Shown here: positions 42,810-52,985 of the stretch, piece after piece
Layout of the letters: every line of letters starts with the position of its first letter
Numbering within the stretch: position 1 is the stretch's first letter
Origin: Jacaranda mimosifolia
Lineage: Eukaryota > Streptophyta > Magnoliopsida > Lamiales > Bignoniaceae
Length of the DNA stretch: 64,000 bases
Reading direction: 5' to 3'
Assembly: GCA_018894105.1 (NCBI GenBank)
Contig: CM032128.1
Span: 30,465,299 to 30,529,298, forward strand
Notes under the pieces: model-generated
Database searches by the model: none
Seen by the model: the letters and a program-made list of their open reading frames with translations, nothing else
What the model was told of the DNA's origin: nothing
Program-made: the position numbers and the translations under genes

Positions 42810-43160
42810 GGTACCGTTTGGTTTCATTTCCACACCTCATTTTTACATTTTCTACTATTTCAGAAATAAAAATCATCACTTTTTACACATTTTTACCTAT
42901 CATCATTTTCATTTTCATTTTCAAAACATATTCTCCAATAACCTATATATCTTTTCCTTATAACCTATATATTTTCTCTCTCTTCTTCATTATTTCTATC
43001 TCTATTCACCTACAACCTATTAAAACCAACATAATTATTACATTTCCAACATTTCATCCAAACACATTTTTATTTTTACATCACATCACATAATTAATTT
43101 CTATCAAAATGGAAATGCTAGAACTCAAAATGGAAATGAAAATAAAACCAAACGGGGCCT
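42810..43160 (-). mobile_element. MITE family A, copy A5
   Basis: Bounded by GGTACCGTTTGGTTTCATTT and AAATAAAACCAAACGGGGCC. Only about 21 bp separate it from A4, and both lie in the same orientation. Non-coding. Confidence 0.8.
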
Positions 43161-43767
43161 AACTTCGTTGAATAGAATCACTATTTTTGTTTGCAAGTGC
43201 ATGTGACCACTACTCCACTGGAGGAAAAGAGAACATGTCCTTCAAAATTTATCACCATAAATACGTATAGAACAAAGGGTACAAGTAGCCTTTTACCCAA
43301 AAGAGCAACCTAAAAACTTAGGGGGTCAGCGATAGGATATACATAGGAAAGCTACATTCTTATGAAAATATTTTCATTTGATTAAGGAATAAGATTCCTA
43401 CAGTGACCTCCAAATAGCTAGGATAGTAGCAAGGTTGTGTCATGTGTTCGATATATGTGTGTACTATGTACAACCTAAGTACTAAATATTCAAATTAGTA
43501 CATTATCAATAATTATAATATATTTTTCGTTCTTATACGTTCAAATCGAAAAAGAAAATATTGTTGGTATTTTATATTTTTAGTATTGTGTTTAAAAAGA
43601 ATAAGTTTTTAAGGGATACCATCGATGCCTACTCGACAATTAACTTAACATTGTTCATATATAATATGATTAGATAAAGTAATTACCTAGAATATTTAGG
43701 GTTAGAGTTAATAAGGTGGCTGGTAGAGACAATTTCTCCGTTCCTCTCAAAATTCATATAGTACTGA
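43161..43767. other. Intergenic, no gene seen
   Basis: AT-rich spacer between MITE A5 and the hAT-type MITE at 43768; no coding or regulatory feature could be supported. Confidence 0.4.
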
Positions 43768-44318
43768 CAATGTTTGAAAAATCAGACTGTTCATTGAATC
43801 GAAAAACTTATCGGTTCACGGTTCACTAGTTCAACCGTTGGTCGGATCGTAATTGAACCGTAACGTAATAATTATGATATATATATATTTATATTATATA
43901 TATTACTTAAAAATTAATAAAATGCCAAAATATAAAACATAAAGAGCTTAAATGATATTATCTAACATTACAATCCAAATTTCACAATTCATATTATAAA
44001 TGATCATAATAATTTAAATATATTAAATCCAAAGTTTAAAGTTGAGAGTTTGTAAATTAATTCTACTCTCTAAACTAAGGCCTTTTTTTACTTTTAGATA
44101 GCTTGTGAGGTGTATCTTAACCTTCAAACTTTGTATTTAGACCAAAAATTTTAAAAAAATAAAATAATTTCATTAAAAATTAAATAAAAAACTCGGTTCG
44201 GTTCAACGGTCTGACCACCAGGTTTGAACGGTTTTTACAAAATAGGGCATTTTTTTTAATTTTTTGAGAAAATCGGACCAGTTCGCCGGTCCGGTCCGGT
44301 CTGATTTTTTAAACAGTG
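43768..44318. mobile_element. hAT-type MITE family C, copy 1
   Basis: The left end CAATGTTTGAAAAATCAGAC and the right end, reverse complement CACTGTTTAAAAAATCAGAC, form a TIR of about 20 bp. Subterminal CpG-containing motifs (GGTTCACGGTTCACTAG left, GGTCCGGTCCGGTCTG right) recur in copy 2 at 47017-48522. About 550 bp, non-coding. A target duplication is not visible, possibly because the next element abuts it at 44321. Confidence 0.75.
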
Positions 44319-44320
44319 TG

Positions 44321-45254
44321 TTAGGGATGTCAATGAAGTGGATTTTAATTTGAATTCGATTCGATTATTTAGGATATTTAACGAATAAAAGATTCAAAGG
44401 ATATGATCCAATTCAAAAAGTTCGTAATCCGAAATAAATGGAGCAAATATGGATATGACTCGATTCGATCCATTAATAATTTGAATTCAATTATATTTAG
44501 TATTATATGCATATAGCGTATTCTACATATGTATACACAGGGTCCTATAACAATGCCAAATTAGATATTTGGATGAACGGAGTAATGAGCTTCTATACAA
44601 TACATTAAATCATGTGCTTTTCATATAAATTATTAGATTGCAAGCTTATTTACACTATAATTACATAATTTATTTCTCTATTTTTATAACAGAAAATGGT
44701 GTGGGAAGAATAATGAGTAGGAACCAAATGCGATAATATGGGAAGAATGCATTGATTTGATCAAGATAAGTTTCTTTTTCTTTTCTTTTTTTAATAAAAT
44801 TTTGGGTTTATAATTAGTTGATTGAAGAATCAAGTATAACTATGTATTTATAATGCCAAATAAGTACTATTATCAGCAACACAACCTAAAATGCAATGAT
44901 CTGGTGAATGAATGTGGATAAATTAAATTATATTATTGCTTTTAAGTAATCAATAGACGTGAAAATTTATTCATTAATCTGTTGTGTTTTTTTTCTTTTC
45001 TTAAGGATGACTGTTTTGAATTTGGATTTTACTAAATTTTTAGAAAAATAATAAATATATGATAATTTAAGGAGTATTCGAATTTGGATGTTTTTGGACA
45101 TTCAATTTTTATTTGGATACGAATATAGTTATACCAACTACAGATCATATAGGATCTTAGATCGAATTTTAATATAGCATATTACTTTCGAATTCAAATT
45201 TGGATCTAGCATGATATACATACAATCTAAATCCGATCAATTGACAATCCTAAA
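44321..45254. mobile_element. Terminal-inverted-repeat element abutting family C copy 1
   Basis: The left end TTAGGGATGTCAATGAAGTG matches the reverse complement of the right end (TTTAGGATTGTCAATTGATC) at most positions. Subterminal 'gattcgatt'/'gaattcgaatt'-type motifs occur at both ends. About 930 bp, AT-rich and non-coding. Confidence 0.6.
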
Positions 45255-46143
45255 TACTGTATTGTATAAATTTAATTTTATTGAAATTTAAAATTTTACC
45301 ACCTAAAATTAATAAAAATTATCTGTCATATTTCATAATTCAAAATTTGTCCTCAAGATTATAATTTTAATTTGACTCCATCCCTGTTTTCGAGCCAGAT
45401 AATACAACAAATTTTCTGTAAAAAAGACGCAATATTATATTTTTCAATCACCAATATACGATGCTAAAGAATATTGCATATAAGAAATATAAAATTCATA
45501 TTACAAATTTTCCTCTATATTGTAAATTAATTTTAATATATACGTTGAGATAACTACAAAAGATGTTACACATTTCTACTCGTGGAGATGCTTTTCCAGC
45601 TAGGTACATTGCCTGAATAATTGCCCTAGAAAAGGGGTGGTTGTGGCCTTTTGGCTGTGTCATGATAAAAATATGATAGTTTGACCAGTCAAAGGGAACA
45701 TTTAAAGCATTTCCAACTGATATATATTTAAAGAAATTTAGTTTGAATGGGACTTGCATTCACCAATAATTGATTAATTTCCCCCTTTAATTATTTGACT
45801 CCTAATTTACATTCTTTTTCTTTTCTCTTAAAATAAACATTAACATCTCCAACACCTTAACAAAATCCAACATGCATCATACATAGAAACTCCAACCCCC
45901 CCCACCAAACCCAAAAAAAAAAAAATAAAGAAATTACAGGAAAGATTGAAAGCCCTTCTGATAACATAGACAAAACAAGAAAAATTCCAGCAAGAACATA
46001 AGGTTATAAAGTAGATCATATCAAATCAAGGAAAATAATATACTTGTGATATATAAAGAGCTATTTTTTTTTCTTTTTTTTTTTGTCCGAAAGAATTGAT
46101 TAACTGTTACATTCTTGAATCCATTTGACAGAAAAAAGATTAA
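45255..46143. other. Intergenic and 3' flank of the cupin gene
   Basis: No supported gene. An 87-codon minus-strand frame at 45496-45759 has no recognisable domain. The right part should contain the 3' untranslated region of the minus-strand cupin gene. Confidence 0.45.
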
Positions 46144-46587
46144 TTATGATGAAGATGAAGATGCATCAAACTTGTAATGTTTATCAACTGCAACAGAAAC
46201 ATCCCAAGTGCAGCTGAGTCCCTTTGGGATGACCACAAGATCCCCAGCTCCAAATTCCACAACTTCCCCTTGTGGGTTTTTGGGGTAAACTTTCACTTTC
46301 CCACGCAGCAGATAACATGTCTCTTGTGCATCAAATTTCAGCTGATATTTCCCTGGAGAACAACCCCATCTTTCCAAACAATACAAAGAACAGAAACAAG
46401 TAGGCGTTATTATGTATGTGTATACATATATATAAACAAATTGAACACATACTAGTGTGTGTTAGTGTGTGTGAGGAAAGGCTTACTTGGGCCAAGATTT
46501 GATGCCAAGTTGAGAAAGTTGGGACTCTGAAGGGTTGCTTTGGACTGTGATTTTCAGATTTGATGAGTTTGAGGAGTCTTCTGCCAT
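46144..46587 (-). CDS. Small RmlC-like cupin protein (cupin_3/DUF861 type)
   Basis: Two exons, 46587-46487 and 46369-46144, give 327 nt and 108 aa, starting MAEDSSNSSNLKITVQSNPS and ending DASSSSS-stop. The single GT-AG intron splits the codon of Lys in WPKWGCSPGKY. The fold signature is clear: WGCSPGKYQLKFDAQETCY, then LLRGKVKVYP, then FGAGDLVVIPKGLSCTWDV, the two beta-barrel motifs of single-domain cupins related to EutQ-like DUF861 proteins. Plants carry several such proteins of about 95-110 aa; their substrate is not established. The usual metal-binding histidines of motif 1 are not present in the expected spacing, so metal-dependent catalysis is uncertain. No targeting peptide is evident. 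Confidence 0.88.
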
Positions 46588-46649
46588 GAAATTAAAAGCG
46601 TTGTTTGCCAAGAAACTTGTGATGAAATTAAATTTTCTTCTCTCTTTGA

Positions 46650-46668
46650 TATGATGATGATGATGATG

Positions 46669-46703
<35 letters not shown>
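46650..46703. repeat. (ATG)n(TG)n microsatellite upstream of the cupin gene
   Basis: Several ATG units followed by about 17 GT units lie 65-115 bp upstream of the cupin start, in its leader or proximal promoter; on the transcript strand it reads (AC)n then (CAT)n. A further short (GT)n tract lies at about 46841-46858. A TATATAT on the minus strand near 46922-46928 is a possible TATA box. Confidence 0.9.
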
Positions 46704-46707
<4 letters not shown>

Positions 46708-47016
46708 TATGATTTAGTTAGGGGGCTTTTTTTGGTTACAGGAGTGCTTTAATGGGATAAGGGGAAGAAGGGATTGTTGCACTGCAAGGTTTAGATGGAG
46801 AATTGATATATGATCAGTAAGGGAATATAAATTTGCTCTTCTGTGTGTGTGTGTGTGTGGATAAGCAAGGGTTTGTTCATTAGGTAACATGTAGACTTGT
46901 AGTATGTATGCTTCTCTCACCGTATATATCCTTTGATCCGTCACATCAACTCCTCCATGGGCATGCTTTCTATTGTTTTAATTTGGACTTGTATAATATT
47001 GATGGCATCTTGATAG

Positions 47017-48522
47017 AAATGTTTGAGAAATCAGACCGATTATTGAATTGGTGGCTCTATTAATTACTAATTTGATCGGTTCAATCGATGTGACATTATA
47101 ATTATATTTAGGGTTATATTCATTTGCACCCCCTGTATTATGAATTATGTATCAAATACCCCTCTATACTATAAAAACATTCAAAAAACCCCCTCAAAAT
47201 CATTTGCCATTAGTAAAAAAAATTAACACCGTTAAAATGAAAGAGTAAATTACCAAAAAATCCCAAGACACCTATACTATTTGATATATGACAATATTGC
47301 CCTCAATAAATTAACTGTAAAGTAAAAGAAAAAACTACTTAATTTAATATAATAAATTAATATAATTTGATGCAAGATTTAGACAAGATTAACATATTAA
47401 TAAGACCCAAAGAATCAAAACCACTTGAGCCATTATCTAGCAACTGATTTCAGATTCAATATCAATTATATAAGTTAATAAGAATTCTCAAACACCTAAA
47501 ACTAAAACAGTTCGTATAAAATGAGAAAGACATAAGAAACACTAAAAACAAAATCTAAAACCTTCACAGAAGCATTCAAATAATCAACAATATAATATGT
47601 TCAGCACAAAAATAGTTCCCAAGCAACTGTGCAAAGCTAGTTCTGTACTGATTCAGTAAATTAACAATTCTTAGTGCATATAAATCTTCAAAATCAATGT
47701 CAAAGTAATGGCTAACAAAACTATACAAAAGCTGTCAGCAATATTGAGTCTTTGGGTCTTATTAATATGTTAACCTTGTCTAAATCTTGCATCAAATTAT
47801 ATTAATTTATTATATTAAATTAAGTAGTTTTTTCTTTTACTTTACATTTAATTTATTGAGGGCAATATTGTCATATATCAAATAGTATAGGTGTCTTGGG
47901 ATTTTTTGGTAATTTACTCTTTCATTTTAATGGTGTTAATTTCTTTACTAACGGCAAATGATTTTGAGGGGTTTTTTGAAGGTTTTTATAGTACAGGGGG
48001 GTATTTGATACATAATTCATAGTATAGGGGGTGTAAATGAATTTAACCCTTATATTTAATATTATATAAGTATATTAAAAATATAAAAAATGTAAATATA
48101 TATATATATGTAAAGAGAAAAATAAATAAATAAAAATCATATAATATTATGAAATTTTCTCCAAACTCTACTTCATAATTATATCCATACATCAATTTAA
48201 AATATTAATTTATAAATAAAACTTGCTAGAAAATATCCTTATAGAATTCATTAAACTTACAAAAACAATAAACACCAACTCAAATAACATAAAAGTTTCA
48301 AATATAAATAAAAAATATTTATTTAATTAGTTTTTAATTATTTTTTTTATAAATAAAAACCAATTTTTTTGAAAAATTGGTTCACCGGTTGAATTGGTTT
48401 TTTACTGATTTACACCGATTCGCACCGATTTTTTAACCAACTAATTTTATACATCAAACCGATTAGAACCTTGATCGGTTCCCGATCGAACCAACCAGTC
48501 CGATCCGATTTTTTAATCATTG
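47017..48522. mobile_element. hAT-type MITE family C, copy 2, split by a nested element
   Basis: The left end AAATGTTTGAGAAATCAGAC and the right end, reverse complement CAATGATTAAAAAATCGGAT, are the same TIR as at 43768-44318. A perfect 8-bp target duplication, CTTGATAG, flanks it (47009-47016 and 48523-48530), as expected for the hAT superfamily. Removing the insert at 47111-48049 and one copy of its duplication leaves an element of about 560 bp, close in size to copy 1. Confidence 0.88.
47111..48049. mobile_element. Mutator-like foldback element with about 290-bp inverted arms
   Basis: The left arm (about 47111-47400) and right arm (about 47750-48049) are near-perfect inverted repeats; both contain TTGATGCAAGATTTAGACAA (or complement), the 'gggcaatattgtcatatatc' block, and the GGGTTATATTCATTTGCACC terminus. 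A perfect 9-bp duplication TTATATTTA flanks the element (47102-47110 and 48050-48058), diagnostic of Mutator-like insertion. The central 350 bp has no coding capacity. The element lies inside the hAT-type MITE. Confidence 0.9.
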
Positions 48523-48530
48523 CTTGATAG

Positions 48531-50769
48531 TAACCGACGTAGATTTTGGAACTAAAATAACTAAAGATTAATATATAAATCTAGTTTGAAAATATAAAAG
48601 ATTTTTTGGGGAGGTTTTTTCGGAGCGGTCGAGCTAGTAAAAATTCAACAATACGATCCTAAATAAATGTGTTTATGTAAGAGAATGATATAATTGTATG
48701 AAAAGATGTGATTGTTTCTACAAGCAATACTAACATGTATGTTTATTCCGTTAATATTTTTTTATGAAGATGTGTTGTTCAAGCATAACATTAACAACAG
48801 TTATAGTCACCCACACATAATCTTTCAGTAACTGAAAATACATATATAGGAGGAGGTATGTGTACTACTGTTTTTAATGCAATATTACATTCATGATTCA
48901 TCTCATTTAGATTTTTACTTGAGCATTGAAAAGTTTCACTTCAATGCTTCTTAACGTGTTCTTATCGTATGAATTAGATTGAAGAAGAAGACTTATAAAA
49001 ATTTTACTTATGAGAAAATTGAGGTTCTCATAGGCTTAATTCTGATATAATTATTTTGCTGTCGTACTTGATGCAAGATTTCGTCTTTATTTAAAAAAAA
49101 AATAAAAGAAAATTTCAGAGAGTAAAATTGAAAAATATCTAATAATCATCACTTTTTATATGAAACAAGATTTAATATTATTAATATAAAAATAAGTGGG
49201 AAAAAAAAGTCATGTAGATCGGTGCGTGGACCAACTTAATATTTTTAGAAGTTGATTATGGAAATAAAGTGGTGATATTGATTAATAAATTAAGTAAAAA
49301 TTTGGAGATATTATTGCCACCTACAAAGGGGGCCCCCCCACATAGCATGGTGAATAAAGCTGTGCGGATAAATTGTGGATAGGATTCCTCTGGTCAAAGG
49401 GTTGACTAGAAATTTATCAAGCTGACAAAATGCACGCGGCAGAATAGCAGTGGCTGTCATTTTAGACTGTTTGACTAAGGTTTCACTGTCTCCAAGATGA
49501 TGGGCATATTAGTATTACCCTTGAGCATCTCCCCTTCCTTTTTTAATAATTTTCAATTTTTCTTTTTAAAAAATAAAATAAAATGAAAAAGCATTTAAAG
49601 CCATATGTGGACCATAAAATCACATTATCTTTCACCAGAGATGATGTTCTGGCCCTCCGATCTCGTTCTAACCTTTCAAGACGACAGGGTTTTGGTCTTG
49701 GTACATTTCCAAGTATTGTTAAATAATTTTTTAAAATTTAGTAAATCATAAGGTAAAAATAAGAGGAAAGTACTAAGACTTATTAGAATGCCGCTTATTT
49801 TCCTTAAATTTTTAGATAATTCTTTGGTAGCTGTTCAATTCTAACTTTTGATGGGTTAATGAATGGTTGTAATGATTACATGTACTTAAGTAATTCATTG
49901 AATATGGATAGATCATTTTTTTTTATAAGATTTTACTATAAATAAAACATACATTAATAAAGAATCAAATATGAGAGGTACTAAGGTAGGTCTGGACTTC
50001 TGTTTCAGCCAAATATCGCGATTGAGTAAAATTCAATTCTCGTATTTTTTTTATAATTTAGTTTCTTTATTTTCTTTGACACCCTACTTTACCAAATGAA
50101 TGGTTTCATGCATAAATTTTATGGAAAGTAATTTCAAATATTAGTGATGATGTGTGATAGGGAATACTTAAAAGTGAAGGGAGGGAGGGAGGGAGGGAGT
50201 AAAATAATATGAGAAAGTTGGAAGTTTTATTTATTTAAATTGTATTATTGTAATTATATTAATTTCTTTAAACGGCTCATATGTCACATTGCAATTTTGA
50301 GATTGTGAAGTTATCCCACAGTGGGCCCCACTATCTTCCCATTTGACTTGGTAATTTGTATAAAAAGACAAAACAATTGTTACGTAGAGGTAAATGACTT
50401 TAAAGTACTTTGCATTTTATTAAAACTAAAATTTGGTGATAAATAAGAAAAAGAGGTGGGCGTAACATGATATAAGCTTGTTTTAATTATAAAACACCTG
50501 GCTATAATCAAATTTACATAAAGTTTTATTAGTAGAAAATCTTCTTTATTAAACATTTTAAAATAATTAAACTAAACACATTATTTTAAAAATAAAATGC
50601 CAAATTTGCAATTCAATAATTCAAACACACATTTGATTTTAGACATTCTCCCAAATTAATTTTCTATAATATCTTTAAAAATTATCACCACATAATGAAA
50701 ATGAAATGAATCCGAACATAGCAAAAAGTTCAAACTAATCCAAAGGATAGCAGACATTCAGCATATGAT
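48531..50769. other. Intergenic, no gene seen
   Basis: AT-rich DNA with no supported open frame. A mixed-composition patch lies at 49320-49500, with GGGGGCCCCCCC near 49329. A (GGGA)n run lies at about 50178-50199, and a palindromic GTGGGCCCCAC, similar to TCP-type sites, at about 50320-50330. None of these can be tied to a gene. Confidence 0.4.
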
Positions 50770-51640
50770 TATTTTTTGGGAAAATTGTAAAAGTATAATT
50801 GTAAATAAAGTCATTTTGTAAAAGAGGATTGGAATTAAAGCCGTCACAAAATTAGAACCATAACTGTAAAAAAAAATTTAAAAAAGATAAGGCTTGCTAG
50901 AAAGCACAATTAGTGCCAGAATAAGCTTGTATTGCGTTTGACCGACACAATTTCATATTTTGTCATGTGCCACATATATGTTGATAAAAAAAAATTTGCA
51001 AAAATAGGACCATAAGTAAGGCAATTTTGCGAAAGAGAATCGAAATTGAGGAGCAGTAAAAAAATACTACTTAAAACTAAAATAAGGAGCAATATCATTA
51101 ATTTTCATTTGATTTTACATTAGTCATCTTTGGATGAATAGGTTGAATTTTGTAGCATTCCAACATCATAAATTTTTATTCGATTTTTTACCAATAGTCG
51201 TTTCAAATGAATTGGGTGAATTTCGTAGCATTTCAATGCCATTAATTTTTGCCCAACTTTTTGTTACTCAATATTTTAATTTTATGTGGTTATTTGTTTT
51301 GCTGCTCCTTAATGTTCAGCTTCTTAAAATCGATTATTTTTTTTATTGCTCCTTAATTTCAATTCTATTTCGCAAAATGACCTTAGTTATGGTCCTATTT
51401 TGCAATTTTTCTTATCAAAATATACGCGACACATGATGAGGTATAGAGTTTTGTTGATCAAACACCACGCAAGCATATTTCGGTACTGACTATACTTTCC
51501 AACGAGCCTTATCTTTTTTATTTTTTTTTAATAATTATAGTTCTATTTTTGTCACGACTTTAATTTCGATTATGTTCTATAAAATGACTTTATTTGGGTC
51601 CTATTGTAATTTTCTTCTTATTTTTCCTTGTCTTATCTCC
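50770..51640. mobile_element. Long inverted-repeat (foldback) element, degenerate
   Basis: A left arm of about 50775-51110 and a right arm of about 51310-51635 are inverted relatives. Paired blocks include 'aaataaagtcattttgtaaa' with 'aaaatgactttatttgggtc', and 'caaaaataggaccataa' with 'ttatggtcctattttgc'. Phrases such as 'aaggcttgctagaaag' have weaker partners ('ccaacgagcctta'). The arms are more diverged than those at 47111-48049, so this insertion is older. Non-coding. Confidence 0.65.
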
Positions 51641-52985
51641 GTCTTCTTAGTTATATATTTTGACAGATCATTGTCTTATCTTCTAAAAAAGTATACTTAA
51701 TTACCATATTACTTTGAGAATGACGTAAGCTTCTGAAAAAATTAACAAGTGATTTGTCTCTTTGACTAAGATCCCATTTATTCCACGACAAATTAATATG
51801 TCTACCAGTGGGTATTATTTATCTTTCTAGCTTAGGCTAATTAATAAAGGAGATGCATTTTATTTATACTCTACATTGGATAAAAAAGAAAGAAAGAAGA
51901 GGCTTTACATTCACATAGTAGTAGTTTTTATACAAAATACACAAATATTTAATTTGTTAAAGATATATGTACAAATAGTCCACAAATCTTAATGGTTTAA
52001 CAATTAATTTGAGATTTTTCACTACACAAAATAATTATCTATTAAAAAAATTTATTATATATCCATAACTCCTTTCTCCTACCAATGCTCTCAAAGTCTA
52101 CTACCTGTACTTCATTTCTCCCTACTCATGCTCCTAAAGTAAATAGTGATTGTACATGCATAAACGATGCCTAAAATGACTAGTAGAGAGAAGAGGGAGG
52201 GGTGAACAATTTTACATCACCTATTTTATTTGGTGTTTCATTTTTTATTCAATTTCATAGATATACAACAAGTGTATTAAATATTTTTTTATAAAATTTA
52301 TTAATTAAAAATTAGATGCACTTGACATTATACATCAAATTGGCTATCCATGCTAAAGTTGAGGACCTAGTGGGCCCATCCTCCATTGGGCTAATAGTTC
52401 ATGCATGCTTACCAAAAGTTTTTAGATTTTTTATTTCATTTTTTTTATCTTCTAATTAATTTTATGGATATATATATATATGCGCGTATTAAATATTTTT
52501 TTATAAAAATAATTAATTAAAAATCAAATACACTCAATATATATATATATATATTAAAGTAGCTAGAATAAACCAAGATCCTCTCTGTATAGCCCATGTA
52601 TAAATATAAAAAGTTAATTAATACATGAACCTAGCTAGAAAATCTATATAGTCCATGCATGTTTACCAAAAATTTTAGGATTTTCTAATTTTTTATTCTA
52701 TCTTCTAATCAATCTTATGAATATATATATATATATATATCACGTATATTAAATATTTTTTTATAAAAATAATTAATTAAAAATCAAATATACTTGACAT
52801 ATATACATTAAATTAGCTAGAATAAACCAAGATCCTCTCTCTATAGAGATCATGTATAAATATCAAAAACTAATTTAATACATGAACCTGGCAAGAAAAT
52901 CTATGGAATAGATAAATATCCAATGCTGCAGTACTCCTAAAGAAAAAAGATCAAATTAGCACAAGAATTACAGTTTCTAACAAAT
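51641..52985. other. Intergenic and 3' flank of the NLP gene
   Basis: AT-rich. A block of about 190 bp at 52440-52610 recurs at 52690-52870: 'attaaatatttttttataaa', 'aattaattaaaaatcaaata' and 'gaataaaccaagatcctctc' occur in both, and a third, weaker copy starts near 52270. It is an imperfect tandem repeat with embedded (AT)n runs. No coding region before the NLP stop codon. Confidence 0.55.

Noticed and set aside
45496..45759. An 87-codon minus-strand frame as a small gene
   Set aside because: No recognisable motif and its C-terminal half is low-complexity; no supporting neighbouring exon was found.
47161..48000. CRISPR-like repeats
   Set aside because: The repeated sequence is a single pair of long inverted arms, not short direct repeats with spacers, and the DNA is a plant nuclear genome.
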